DNA of 64,000 nucleotides from Verrucomicrobiia bacterium (GTDB lineage Bacteria > Verrucomicrobiota > Verrucomicrobiia > Limisphaerales > DSYF01): the NCBI GenBank assembly GCA_035765895.1, contig DASTWL010000016.1, forward strand, positions 1 through 64,000. Direction: 5' to 3'. A model generated the notes under the pieces. That model was not told where the DNA came from. It worked only from the letters and a program-made list of their open reading frames with translations, and did no database searches. Position numbers and translations under genes: made by a program. How positions within the stretch are numbered: position 1 is the stretch's first letter; every line of letters begins with the position of its first letter. Shown here piece by piece: positions 16,738-26,472 of the stretch.

Positions 16738-19700
16738 ATGCGAAGAAACTCGACTCTCTCTCTGGCCGTCGCGACGACGGCCTTGTGCGCGCTGGCGGTG
16801 CAGGCGCAGACGTTCAATCCGGTGCCCCTGATGCCGGGCAGCTACACCCAGGACATCGTGGTCGAAAGCAACACGCCGCCGCCCCAGCCCTACGCCTACA
16901 ATTGTTCGCAGGGCAGCGGCCTGAATCTGGGCGGGGATTACACCCTGTTTGAGCAGGGTTTGTATCATGGCTATCCCTACGGCATGCCGCCGCATGGCTC
17001 CACGTTCACGCACCTGAGCAATCCCAACATTCAATACGTCATGCCGCCGGATTACACGGTGAACAACTGTCTGTTCATTGATGCGTCGGTCACGTATGGC
17101 ACCCTCACCTTCAACACGCCTGCAACGGCGACCAATCTGTCCTTTTTGGGCACGTCGGGCGGCGGGGCGACGACGATTGATTACCTGGTCACGCATGCTG
17201 ATTTCACCACGGAGTCCGGCACGATCAGTTTCGGCGATTGGTGGAACGGGGCCAATTTTGCGTGGACGAACAGCGGACGGATTTATCAGTCGGGCGCCTT
17301 CAACAACATCGGCGCCGCGGACGGCAATCCCCGCTTGTATTCCACGAACATCACGGTGTCGGGAACGAGCCCGGTGACGAGCATCGACTTCTATTACAAC
17401 TCGGGCGGCGGACACGCGGGCATTTACGCGGTCAGCGGCAACAACGGCGGCTCTACGTGGACGCCGATCCCGGTCGGCGGGTTCAACGAGCAGGTCATCG
17501 TGGCGGCGGCGTTTCCCCTGACCGCAACCATGGATCAGGGCACCAACACGCTTTACAACGGCAATCTGGCCACATGGTTCGAGCAGGGCTTCGCTCCGGC
17601 CAATCCTGATTCCGGCCTGCCGCATCCGGGCGCGCTGCTGACCAACATGCTGCACGCCACCCACGTGTATCAGATGGCCCCCAGTTACGCCGCGAACAAC
17701 GCCATCCTGATCGATGCCAATCATCCGGTGGCCAACATCACTCCGGCAGCGGCGGACAGTTACACGGCCATCGCCCTGTTGACTGCTGGTGGCAACATCG
17801 GCGGCGCCAACATTATGACGAACCAGATCATCCTGCAGCATGCCAACGGCGTCGCGGAAACGAACCTGTTCTTCGGCTACGACTGGTTTGCCACCAACGC
17901 GCAAATCGCCTACGTGACCGGCGGGCGCGTGAACATGGCCGCGCGCACGCTGGATGCCTTGGGCGATCCGACCAGCCTTGCGAGCAATCCCAAATTGTTT
18001 GAAAGCACCTTTGGCCTCACGGACACCGCGAGCCCGGTGACCAACATCGTGCTCAAGTATCTCTCCGCTCCTGGGGCCAGCTCCACGACCTATGTGCTGG
18101 CCGTGAGCGCGTCCGCGGGTGCGGTGGCACCGGTCGTGTTTACCCAGACGCCGTTCGTCAATGCGTTCGTGGGCGGCAATGCCCGTTTTTCCGTGCAATT
18201 GTCGGCCGGCTCCACGCCGTTGACCTACCTCTGGCAGACCAACGGCGTGACCCTGACGGATGGTGGCCGGGTGTCCGGCGCCAACACATCGAACCTGACG
18301 CTGAGCGGCGTTGGTTTTGGGGATGCCGGAACGGTGCAGGTCATCATCACCAATGTTGCCGGTGCCACGACCAGCGCTCCCATCGTCTTGACGGTGATGT
18401 CCACCAACGCGGATGTGACGACGCCCGGCGATCCGGTCGCAGCGTATCAGCCCAACGGCGGTTCCACGCCGGCCAATGAAGCGGTGTTCCGCACCCTTGA
18501 CAACACCACGACGAAGTATCTGAACTTTGGTGGCAACAACGGGGCGCCTTTCTACGGCCCGGTCGGCTTCGTGGTTACGCCGTTACAGGGCCGGTCCACA
18601 TTGACTGGCATCCGGCTTTACACGGCCAATGATGCGACGGCGCGCGACCCGATTGATTACACCATCGAGGGATCGGACGATGGCAGCAACTTCACCTACC
18701 TTACGTCGGGGTCAGTCAGCCTGCCGTTGTTCCGTAACGCGGCCGACCAGCCGCTCGACCCGCTGAGCCAGGCGCTGGCCGAGAGCAACTTCGCCAACGC
18801 CACGGCCTACTCGTCCTACCGCGTTTATTTCTACGACGTGCGCGACGCGGCCAACGCCAACAGCCTCCAAATTGGCGAGGTGGAATTGCTGGGGACGCTG
18901 GAGCCGACGTCGCCGGTGCTGCTCAGCGACATTCACCCGACGAACACCATGAACTTTGAGGGGCTCGTGTCCTCGCTGAGCGTTACCGCGAGCGGCTCGT
19001 CACCCTTGTTCTACCAGTGGAAGGTCAACGGCGTGCCGATCCCGGAGGCCACCAACGCCACCTGCTCCTTCGTCACCCTGGCGGGCACCAACAATTACAG
19101 CTGCACCGTGTCCAACAGCATCAATCCGCCGGCCACCAGCAGCACGGCCACCGTGGTGGGCGTGCCCTCGAGCCTGGCTTCAACCTTCGTGGTCAACTTC
19201 CACGATGCGATGGGCGCGCAATACGCCGCCTCGGCGGACGAGGCCAACGCCAACCTGTGGACGAACGTCACCTACACCGGCCTGGGCGCCTACCCGGATT
19301 TGCCGGCCAACACGAACTGGAACGGCTTTGGGTTTGCCAACGGCTACGCGCCGACATTTGACGCGGGCGTTGCGCCCCAACGAGCATCTGATGGCAGCCC
19401 GATTCCGGTGACGCTGACCGTCAATTATTCCGGCGAGAACGGTTTCCTCGCCTTTTACGGTGACGGGACGGCGGGCAATACCTGCGCCGACTGTCCTTCC
19501 TTGGTGTTGGGCTACACAGCCGTGGCCAATCCCGGCGGCACGTTCGTGTTGCACAACGTGCCACCCGGCAGTTACACGCTCTACCTTTACAGCGCCAACT
19601 TTGACAACACCCGCGGCGCGAAGTTCACCCTGAACAGCGGTGGCGCGCACAATGGCTGGGACACCTGCACCAACAATCCGGCCAACGGATCGCCGGCCAA

Positions 19701-20040
19701 CGCCTTCATCGAAGGCTCCACCTACGTTTACTTCACCAACGTCACGCCAAACGTGGATGCAACCATCACGGGCAGCTTTGTGGGTTTCTACAACCCGATC
19801 AGCGCACTGTCCGGCGAGGCGAATTTCAACGGCCTGCAACTCATCAAAACGGCCACCACCCGCCCGACGCTCTCGATCGAATCGGCGGGGGACAGCCTGA
19901 CGATCAGCTGGTCGCCCTCCGTGGGTGTGCTTCAATCCGCCCCGAATGCGGCTGGGCCTTACACCGACGTGTCAGGCGCGAGCTCGCCCTACGTCGTCCC
20001 GGTAGCGGGGGCGCAAAAGTTCTATCGGCTTCGGCTGTAA
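16738..20040 (+). CDS. Secreted multidomain protein (F5/8C-like, Ig-like, FYRL C-terminus)
   Basis: An 1100-residue exoprotein with a signal peptide ending AVQAQ. Residues about 25-245 and 250-460 are two copies of a roughly 200-residue module (VPL..G.Y.QDIVVES, FEQGLYHGYPYGMP, NPRLYST, GIYAVSG) that also opens the next gene. Residues about 465-555 and 727-810 are Ig-like domains (TYLWQTNGV, FYQWKVNGVPIPEATNAT). Residues 560-720 resemble an F5/8 type C carbohydrate-binding domain (DNTTTKYLNFG, DYTIEGSDDGSNF, YRVYFYDVRD). The last 60 residues form the module ending QKFYRLRL. No catalytic motif is seen, so the protein is probably a surface or extracellular binding protein. It ends just before a strong hairpin at 20120-20147. 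Confidence 0.8.
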   Translation: MRRNSTLSLAVATTALCALAVQAQTFNPVPLMPGSYTQDIVVESNTPPPQPYAYNCSQGSGLNLGGDYTLFEQGLYHGYPYGMPPHGSTFTHLSNPNIQYVMPPDYTVNNCLFIDASVTYGTLTFNTPATATNLSFLGTSGGGATTIDYLVTHADFTTESGTISFGDWWNGANFAWTNSGRIYQSGAFNNIGAADGNPRLYSTNITVSGTSPVTSIDFYYNSGGGHAGIYAVSGNNGGSTWTPIPVGGFNEQVIVAAAFPLTATMDQGTNTLYNGNLATWFEQGFAPANPDSGLPHPGALLTNMLHATHVYQMAPSYAANNAILIDANHPVANITPAAADSYTAIALLTAGGNIGGANIMTNQIILQHANGVAETNLFFGYDWFATNAQIAYVTGGRVNMAARTLDALGDPTSLASNPKLFESTFGLTDTASPVTNIVLKYLSAPGASSTTYVLAVSASAGAVAPVVFTQTPFVNAFVGGNARFSVQLSAGSTPLTYLWQTNGVTLTDGGRVSGANTSNLTLSGVGFGDAGTVQVIITNVAGATTSAPIVLTVMSTNADVTTPGDPVAAYQPNGGSTPANEAVFRTLDNTTTKYLNFGGNNGAPFYGPVGFVVTPLQGRSTLTGIRLYTANDATARDPIDYTIEGSDDGSNFTYLTSGSVSLPLFRNAADQPLDPLSQALAESNFANATAYSSYRVYFYDVRDAANANSLQIGEVELLGTLEPTSPVLLSDIHPTNTMNFEGLVSSLSVTASGSSPLFYQWKVNGVPIPEATNATCSFVTLAGTNNYSCTVSNSINPPATSSTATVVGVPSSLASTFVVNFHDAMGAQYAASADEANANLWTNVTYTGLGAYPDLPANTNWNGFGFANGYAPTFDAGVAPQRASDGSPIPVTLTVNYSGENGFLAFYGDGTAGNTCADCPSLVLGYTAVANPGGTFVLHNVPPGSYTLYLYSANFDNTRGAKFTLNSGGAHNGWDTCTNNPANGSPANAFIEGSTYVYFTNVTPNVDATITGSFVGFYNPISALSGEANFNGLQLIKTATTRPTLSIESAGDSLTISWSPSVGVLQSAPNAAGPYTDVSGASSPYVVPVAGAQKFYRLRL

Positions 20041-20119
20041 GGGCGGATTCGTTCACGACAACCCGGTGGCTGGCAGCGCGGCTCATGACGCGCAGCGGCC
20101 GAGCAGAATCAAATCACGT

Positions 20120-20147
20120 CGGGCCGGAGAGAGGTCTCTCCGGCCCG
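20120..20147 (+). terminator. Strong hairpin terminator after the 1100-residue exoprotein
   Basis: A perfect 13-bp stem (CGGGCCGGAGAGA with its complement) closes on a GG loop, followed a few bases later by a short T run (gctttt). It lies 80 bp past the stop codon of the upstream gene and 48 bp before motif copy 3, so it separates two transcription units. Confidence 0.75.
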
Positions 20148-20194
20148 CAAGCTTTTGCCGGCCGGACAACGTGCGGAGCGCCTGCTGCTGGCGC

Positions 20195-20237
20195 GCAACA
20201 ATAATGCAGCAAAAGCAACATTTTTCCTGTTGGTGAC
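20195..20237 (+). promoter_or_regulatory. Recurring intergenic motif, copy 3
   Basis: Reads GCAACAATAATGCAGCAAAA followed by GCAACATTTTTCCTGTTGG. The right half matches copy 5 (GCTACATTTTTCACGTTGG) in 16 of 19 positions. It starts 140 bp before the ATG at 20335, directly after a terminator, and is therefore a good candidate promoter or activator site for the propeller exoprotein. Confidence 0.45.
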
Positions 20238-20334
20238 GCGATTGCGTCGGGAAGAAACTGCGGTAAAGCCTCTTAATCAAACGCCGGTCGCCCGGCGCGT
20301 CGGCCTTGATGACGTTCTATTCAGGTTTAGTTTT

Positions 20335-23300
20335 ATGACGTGTTTTCGTTCACTCTGGGTGGAGACCCCGGCTTGCATGGTGGCCGCTTTGGTTCTGGTG
20401 ATAACTTCCGTCAACGCCGCCAACATGGTTCCCATCGCCGTGACGGGATTCAATCGCGATCTGGTGGTGGAGAACAACGCCTCCGGTCCACCGTTTGACG
20501 CCTACGCCAGCGAATTCAATCCCGGCGAGAACACCGTCTTTTACCAGGCCGGGCTGGCCGGCAAATCGTATGGTTTGCCGGCTTCGGGCGCGTTTACCAG
20601 CGCGCTGGGCGACGGCACGCAGTTTCAACTTCAGCCCTACACCGGGGCCAACGCGCTCGTGCTGAGTGGTGAAACAGGTGTGGATTCCGGCACGCTCACG
20701 CTGGTCGAACCGGTCATTTACAAACGCATCGCCATCCTGGCCAATTCGGCGAATGGCGGCGGCGCGCCGACGATGACGCTGCACTTCAGCGATGGCAGCA
20801 CGCTGGTCACGAATTACAACGCGCTGGATTGGTTCTTCAATCCGGGTTTTGCCCTGCAGGGGGTCGATCGCCTGAATCTGACCTCCGGCGCTGCCGACGG
20901 CGGTCCCAATGATCCCCGTTTTTATCAAACCACACTTGATCTGGACGCGATTTTGGGCGGCTTGAACCAGCCGCTGGTCAGCATCACATTTGACAAGGTG
21001 CTCGGCGTGGGGGCCACGGCGGTTTATGCCCTCAGCGGCGAATCGGAGCGCAGCATGATTCCGATCGCCGTCACCGGTTTCAATCGCGACGTGGTGGTCG
21101 AGAGTGGTTCGAGCGGGCCGCCTTACACGACGGCGCTCAATTTCAACCAGGGCGAAGGCACCGCGTATTACCAGAGCGGTCTCGGCGGCAAATCCTACGG
21201 GCTGCCGGCGGCCGGCGTGTTTGCCAGCGCACTGGCGGATGGAACGGTGTTTCAGTTCCAGCCCTACACCGCCAGCAATGCACTTGTCTTGAGTGGGGAC
21301 ACCGGGCTCACCAACGGCACGTTGACGTTGGTGACACCCGCCGTTTATTCGCGCATCGCCATCCTGGCGAACTCCGGCAACGGCACCAATCCGTATGGCA
21401 ACGTGACGCTGCATTTCGACGACAACAGCACGTTTGTCACGAATTACTACGCGCCGAACTGGTTCAACGATGCAACGAACATCGCCCTGCAGGGCGTGGA
21501 ACGCATCACCTTGAGCAGCGGCGGCACGTCCGGCGCCACCACGAACCCGCGCTTTCATCAGACGACGATTGACCTGACGGCGGCGCTGGGCGCGGCCAAC
21601 CGGCCGCTCGTCAGCCTGAGCTTTGACAAACCGCAGGCGAAGTCCACGGGCATTTACGCGGTCAGCGGCGACACCAACATCGTGACGCTGGCCGAGGCGA
21701 CGAACCTGGCCGCAGCAGACATCCAAGCCACGACCGCCACGTTGCGCGGCGAGGTGTTGTCCACGGGCGGCAGCGTGCCGGCGGTCACGTTTTATTACGG
21801 TCCCACGGATGGCGGGACCAATCCGCTCGCTTGGGCGAACAGCGTTGCAGTGGGCGTGCGCAGTGGGACCTTCACGCAGGCAGTCGGCGGGTTGACGCCG
21901 AACACGAGCTACTATTACGCGGTTCAGGCGGTCAATTCCCGGGGAACATCGTGGGCCGTTCCGGCGGTGTCATTTACGACCCTTGCGCCCGTGCCCGCGA
22001 CGCTGGTGAACGGTCCGGTGAGCAGTGTGACGGCGAATCTCGCGACGCTGGGCGGGCAGGTGACGAACACGGGCGGCGACGCGCCGAGCGTCACGTTGTT
22101 TTACGGTCCGGTGGACGGCGGGACCAATGCGGCCGGCTGGGCGCAAAGCGTCACGCTGGGCAAGCAGGCCGGTGCGTTTGCATATTCTGCCAGCGGTTTC
22201 GCGTCGAACACGACCTATTACTACACGACCCGCGGCATCAATCTCGGCGGAACATCGTGGGCCGCGCCGGCGCAGGCGTTCACAACGCTGGCCACGGTGC
22301 CCCCGCCGGCGGCGGTGCTGAGCCAGCACAACGACCGGTTCAACTCCGGGCGCAACCTGAACGAATGGCAGCTTAACGTGAACAACGTGAATGCGAAACA
22401 ATTCGGCCTGCTCTACACGCGGCCGGTGGACGACCAGATTTACGCGCAGCCGCTGATTGTGACAAACGTGAACCTCCCCGGCCACGGCGTGCACAACGTG
22501 GTTTACGTCTGCACAGTGAACAATTCGATCTACGCGTATGACGCGGAAGATCCGGCGGTGACGGTGCCTTACTGGCAGACGAACGTGACCGGCGCCAACG
22601 CGGTGCCACCGAGCAACTCGGACATGACCGGCGCCTGCGGCGGCAATTACAAGGACTTCAGCGGCCACATCGGCATCGTGGGCACGCCGGCCATCGATGT
22701 GGACTCGGGCACGATGTATTTTGTCGCGCGCACCAAGGAGGCGGGCACCACATTTGTGCAGCGGCTGCACGCGCTCGACATCACCACGGGCGCGGAACGG
22801 CCGAACAGTCCGGTGGTCATCACGGGCACCTATCCGGGCACCGGCGCCGGCAGCAGCGGTGGCGTCATCACGTTCGATCCGCAACGGCAGAACCAGCGGC
22901 CCGGGCTGCGGCTGGCGAACGGCCGGGTTTACATCGGCTGGGCCTCGCACTGCGATTGGGGTCCGTATCACGGGTGGTTGATGGCCTGCGACGCGACCAC
23001 GCTGCAAAAGGTGGCCACCTACATGACGACGCCCGATGGTTCCAACGGCGGCATCTGGATGAGCGGCGCCGCGCCGTCCGTGGATGAGTTTGGCAATCTT
23101 TACCTCGCCGTCGGCAACGGCACCGTGGGCACGTCCGCCAACCGTTCGGACACCATCAATCGCGGCGAAAGCTTCCTCAAGCTCGACGGCGCCAATCTCA
23201 GCATCCAGAGCTGGTTCACGCCGTTCAACTGGCAGATTCTGGAGAACGGTGACATCGATCTCGGTTCGGCGGGTGTGCTGTTGATTCCCGGCACGAATCT

Positions 23301-24084
23301 CGCGCTGTCCGGTGGCAAGGAGGGCAAGCTGTATCTGGTTAATCGCGACAATATGGGTGGTTTGAGCGGCAGTGGGGCGGACACCAACGTCATCCAGAGT
23401 TTTCAAGTGACCGGTCTGACCAACCCCAACGACATCCACGGCGCGCCCATCTGGTGGGACGGGCCGGACGGCTCCTACGCCTACGTCTGGGGAGAATACG
23501 ATTATCTGCGACAGTTCCAGTTCGACTGGACCGCGGGCAAATTCATTTTGCCGAACATCGCGCAGAGTCCCACGCGGGCGCCCAACGGAATGCCCGGCGG
23601 CATGTTGTCCGTATCGGCCAACGGCACCAACGCCGGCAGCGGGATTCTTTGGGCCTCGCACCAGTTCACTGGCGACGCCAACCAGCAGGTGCGGCCGGGC
23701 GTTTTGCACGCCTACAACGCGCAGAACGTCAGCGTCGAACTGTGGAACTCGGAGCAGAACAGCGCGCGGGATTCGGTCGGCAACTTCGCCAAGTTCTGTC
23801 CGCCCACGGTCGCCAATGGCAAGGTTTACCTCGCCACATTCTCGAACCGGCTGAATGTTTACGGCCTGCTGCCGCGGCCCGCCCTGAGTGTTGCTCTCGC
23901 GGGCGGCAATGTGATGCTCAGCTGGCCGACCAACTATGCCGATGGTTACCGGCTCCAGTTCAGTGACTCACTCGCACCCGCCGGCTGGACCGATGACACC
24001 AACAGCGTTCAATCGGCCGGGGCCGATTATCAAGTCACCACGCCGGCCGCCGGGGCGGCGGTGTTTTATCGCCTGATCAAATGA
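20335..24084 (+). CDS. Secreted beta-propeller exoprotein with Fn3 repeats
   Basis: A 1249-residue protein with a signal peptide (VAALVLVITSVNA/AN). Residues 31-237 and 241-446 are two copies of the module shared with the preceding gene (VPIAVTGFNRD.VVE, YYQ.GL.GKSYGLPA.G, ALQGV.R..L, YA.SG). Two Fn3-like repeats follow (about 450-650, ATTATLRGEVLSTGG, TSYYYAVQAVNSRG). Residues about 660-1180 form a PQQ/quinoprotein-like beta-propeller (NVVYVCTVNNSIYAYDAEDP, GTPAIDVDSGTMYFVAR, GNLYLAVGNGT). The final 65 residues are the module with VMLSWP and AVFYRLIK. An upstream in-frame start at 20155 would place 60 non-signal residues in front and precede the motif at 20195, so 20335 was chosen. Its stop overlaps an ATG of the next frame (ATGA). 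It probably binds or oxidises an extracellular substrate; no cofactor residues can be assigned. Confidence 0.8.
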   Translation: MTCFRSLWVETPACMVAALVLVITSVNAANMVPIAVTGFNRDLVVENNASGPPFDAYASEFNPGENTVFYQAGLAGKSYGLPASGAFTSALGDGTQFQLQPYTGANALVLSGETGVDSGTLTLVEPVIYKRIAILANSANGGGAPTMTLHFSDGSTLVTNYNALDWFFNPGFALQGVDRLNLTSGAADGGPNDPRFYQTTLDLDAILGGLNQPLVSITFDKVLGVGATAVYALSGESERSMIPIAVTGFNRDVVVESGSSGPPYTTALNFNQGEGTAYYQSGLGGKSYGLPAAGVFASALADGTVFQFQPYTASNALVLSGDTGLTNGTLTLVTPAVYSRIAILANSGNGTNPYGNVTLHFDDNSTFVTNYYAPNWFNDATNIALQGVERITLSSGGTSGATTNPRFHQTTIDLTAALGAANRPLVSLSFDKPQAKSTGIYAVSGDTNIVTLAEATNLAAADIQATTATLRGEVLSTGGSVPAVTFYYGPTDGGTNPLAWANSVAVGVRSGTFTQAVGGLTPNTSYYYAVQAVNSRGTSWAVPAVSFTTLAPVPATLVNGPVSSVTANLATLGGQVTNTGGDAPSVTLFYGPVDGGTNAAGWAQSVTLGKQAGAFAYSASGFASNTTYYYTTRGINLGGTSWAAPAQAFTTLATVPPPAAVLSQHNDRFNSGRNLNEWQLNVNNVNAKQFGLLYTRPVDDQIYAQPLIVTNVNLPGHGVHNVVYVCTVNNSIYAYDAEDPAVTVPYWQTNVTGANAVPPSNSDMTGACGGNYKDFSGHIGIVGTPAIDVDSGTMYFVARTKEAGTTFVQRLHALDITTGAERPNSPVVITGTYPGTGAGSSGGVITFDPQRQNQRPGLRLANGRVYIGWASHCDWGPYHGWLMACDATTLQKVATYMTTPDGSNGGIWMSGAAPSVDEFGNLYLAVGNGTVGTSANRSDTINRGESFLKLDGANLSIQSWFTPFNWQILENGDIDLGSAGVLLIPGTNLALSGGKEGKLYLVNRDNMGGLSGSGADTNVIQSFQVTGLTNPNDIHGAPIWWDGPDGSYAYVWGEYDYLRQFQFDWTAGKFILPNIAQSPTRAPNGMPGGMLSVSANGTNAGSGILWASHQFTGDANQQVRPGVLHAYNAQNVSVELWNSEQNSARDSVGNFAKFCPPTVANGKVYLATFSNRLNVYGLLPRPALSVALAGGNVMLSWPTNYADGYRLQFSDSLAPAGWTDDTNSVQSAGADYQVTTPAAGAAVFYRLIK

Positions 24085-24125
24085 GCGCGGCGCCGCGCCT
24101 TGACCCCGGTTTGAACCCGTTTTTT

Positions 24126-26186
24126 ATGCACATCACACCACATTGGTTGAAACCCTCATGCAAACCCGCCTGCGCCGCCTGGCTCGGGCTGAGCCTGCTG
24201 GCCATGAACGCGCCGGCCGCCGTGCAAGTTACCGTGGCTCACAACACCGACGACGAAGCGACCGGCGCCTTCGCCTTCAAAAATGTCCCGGCGCCGTCCC
24301 GCAACGACGCCGCCACCGCCGCCCAATTCAGCGTGGTTGCCGGTGAAGCCGATGGCAACGGCGCCGGTCTGCGCCCGCTGCACGACGGGCGCATGCCGGG
24401 AGGATCGGACGAGCCGGGCGAAAACTTTTTCTTCTCGGCCGGCACCGCCGGCGGGCGTCTCGTGGTGGATCTGGGCCGCGCGATCGACCTCAAGCAGGTC
24501 AACACGTATTCCTGGCACGTTGGGACGCGCGCGCCGCAGGTTTACAAGCTCTACGCCAGCGCGGGCGGCGATTTCAACGCCAAGCCTGGCGCCGGCGTGG
24601 ATCCAACCACGTGCGGGTGGAAATGGATTGCCGACGTGGACACACGCCCGAAACAGGGGGACGCGGGCGGCCAATACGGAGTGAGCATCGCCGATCCTGC
24701 CGGCAATCTCGGCAGCTATCGCTATCTGCTTTTCGACGTGTCGCGCACCGAGAGTGACGACGCCTTCGGCAACACGTTTTACAGCGAAATTGATGCGGTG
24801 GATGCGCACGCGCCCGCCACGCCCGTCACCGCGGCGTCACCGCGCCTGACGTTCACCACTGCCGATGGTTCATGCGAAATCGCGATCGACACCTCGGCGG
24901 CGCCGGAGCTGGCAGACTGGGCGGAGCAAAAGCTCGGCCCCACGCTGGCCTCATGGTTTCCCAAAATCGTGGCCATGCTGCCCAGTGACGGTTACGTGGC
25001 GCCGAAAAGCTTCAGCATCACGCTGCGGCCCAGCGATGACGTGGCGTTCGCCGCGGGCACGCGCATCATGGCCAATTCCCGCTGGCTCAAATCCGAGCTC
25101 AAAGGCGAAGCTGTCGGGGCGCTCGTGCACGAGATGGTGCACGTCATCCAGCAGTATGGCGCCGGCCGGCGGCACAATCCGCAGGCCACGCGCACGCCCG
25201 GCTGGCTCGTCGAGGGCATTCCGGATTACATCCGCTGGTTCAAGTATGAGCCGCAAAGCCACGGCGCGGATCTGCTCTGGTTGCAGGAGCGCCCGGACCT
25301 GAAGCTGAACTACGACGCACGCTACCGCGTCACGGCCAACTTCATCGACTACGTCATGGAGACGCACGATCCCGCTCACACGTTGCTGGCCAAGATCAAT
25401 GCGGCGTGCCGTGCCGGTGAATACCGCGACGACCTGTGGCAGCAGCTCACGGGCAAATCGCTGGCGCAACTGAATGACGACTGGAAGGAACACGTGCAGT
25501 CGGCGTTGGCGGAGCGCGCCAAAACCGGGCTCAACGTCCTGACGCCCGAGGAGCGCAAGGCGGGCTGGCGGCTATTGTTCAATGGCGTGGATACAGCGGG
25601 CTGGCACAACTTCAAACACGACGGCGTGCGGCCGGGCTGGGAGGTGAAGGATGGCGCGCTCGTGTGTGCCGATCCCCACAACGCCGGCGACATCGTGACC
25701 GTCGGCCAGTATGGCGCGTTCGAGCTGGAACTGGACTACAACATTTCCGAGGGAGGCAACAGCGGCATCATCTACCATGTTTCCGACGAGGGCGGCGCCG
25801 TTTGGGCGACGGGCCCGGAATTCCAGCTGGAGGACAACGCCAAGGCCGCTGATCCGCAGCGGTGCGGCTGGCTGTATGCGCTGTATCAGCCGCCGAATGA
25901 TCCCAAGACCGGCAAGCCGCTCGACGCCACCAAGCCGGCGGGCCAGTGGAATCACGTGCGGCTCGTCATCACGCCGGAAAAGTGCGAGCACTACATCAAT
26001 GGCGTGAAATACTTCGACTACGTGCTGGGCAGCGATGATTTCAAGGCGCGCGTGGCGAAGAGCAAGTTTGGCAGCATGCCGTTGTTTGCAAAATTCGATC
26101 GCGGCTACATCGCCTTGCAGGGCGACCACGGACGTGTGGAGTTTCGCAACATCAAGATCCACCCGCTGCGGCCGGCTGCGCACTGA
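24126..26186 (+). CDS. Basic-secretory-protein metallopeptidase fused to DUF1080 domain
   Basis: A 686-residue secreted protein (signal peptide AAWLGLSLLAMNAPAA). Residues about 25-225 look like an F5/8C-type domain (GRLVVDLGRAIDLKQVNTYS). Residues about 230-465 match the plant basic secretory protein family of zinc peptidases: SRWLKSELKGEAVGALVHEM leads into the HEMVH zinc motif (His335, His339), followed by GWLVEGIPDYIRW. Residues 480-686 form a DUF1080/3-keto-disaccharide hydrolase domain (GWRLLFNGVDTAGWHNF, GNSGIIYHV, GQWNHVRLVI, YIALQGDHGRVEFRNIKI). The DUF1080 fold is concanavalin-like and acts on or binds 3-keto-glycosides. The fusion suggests attack on glycoproteins. An ATG at 24081 overlaps the previous stop but gives a poor leader, so 24126 is preferred. 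Translational coupling with the upstream gene is likely. Confidence 0.8.
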   Translation: MHITPHWLKPSCKPACAAWLGLSLLAMNAPAAVQVTVAHNTDDEATGAFAFKNVPAPSRNDAATAAQFSVVAGEADGNGAGLRPLHDGRMPGGSDEPGENFFFSAGTAGGRLVVDLGRAIDLKQVNTYSWHVGTRAPQVYKLYASAGGDFNAKPGAGVDPTTCGWKWIADVDTRPKQGDAGGQYGVSIADPAGNLGSYRYLLFDVSRTESDDAFGNTFYSEIDAVDAHAPATPVTAASPRLTFTTADGSCEIAIDTSAAPELADWAEQKLGPTLASWFPKIVAMLPSDGYVAPKSFSITLRPSDDVAFAAGTRIMANSRWLKSELKGEAVGALVHEMVHVIQQYGAGRRHNPQATRTPGWLVEGIPDYIRWFKYEPQSHGADLLWLQERPDLKLNYDARYRVTANFIDYVMETHDPAHTLLAKINAACRAGEYRDDLWQQLTGKSLAQLNDDWKEHVQSALAERAKTGLNVLTPEERKAGWRLLFNGVDTAGWHNFKHDGVRPGWEVKDGALVCADPHNAGDIVTVGQYGAFELELDYNISEGGNSGIIYHVSDEGGAVWATGPEFQLEDNAKAADPQRCGWLYALYQPPNDPKTGKPLDATKPAGQWNHVRLVITPEKCEHYINGVKYFDYVLGSDDFKARVAKSKFGSMPLFAKFDRGYIALQGDHGRVEFRNIKIHPLRPAAH

Positions 26187-26223
26187 GCTCGGCGATCTTC
26201 CTCTTCATCCCGGGTGTCCGGGG

Positions 26224-26251
26224 CGCCCCGCGGATTGTCCCCCGCGGGGCG
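26224..26251 (+). terminator. GC-rich hairpin after the metallopeptidase gene
   Basis: A perfect 10-bp stem, CGCCCCGCGG with CCGCGGGGCG, around an 8-nt loop, 37 bp past the stop codon. There is no T tract, so it may act as a Rho-assisted terminator or RNA stabiliser rather than an intrinsic terminator. Confidence 0.4.
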
Positions 26252-26265
26252 TTCTGGCCAACCAG

Positions 26266-26303
26266 GACACAATAGTCCAACGGAGAGCACATTTGTCACC
26301 TTG
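26266..26303 (+). promoter_or_regulatory. Recurring intergenic motif, copy 4
   Basis: Reads AGTCCAACGGAGAGC then ACATTTGTCACCTTG. It aligns without gaps to copy 5 with 19 of 30 identities, including TCC and ACATTT.TCAC.TTG. It lies about 170-207 bp before the tdh start, upstream of the mannosidase block and after the GC hairpin. Confidence 0.4.
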
Positions 26304-26472
26304 TCTCGCCGGCCGGCCGCCCGATAATCGATTCCTGTTCAACGAAAGCCCCGGTCGGGCGGGGCGCAGCCCGGTCCATCCGCTTCGTGTCGGGTGAGGT
26401 TGCGCGTCCGGACCAGGCGGACCGGCGCAGCGAAAGGGCGACCTGTCACCGGCCTGCGCCGGCCATCGGATC

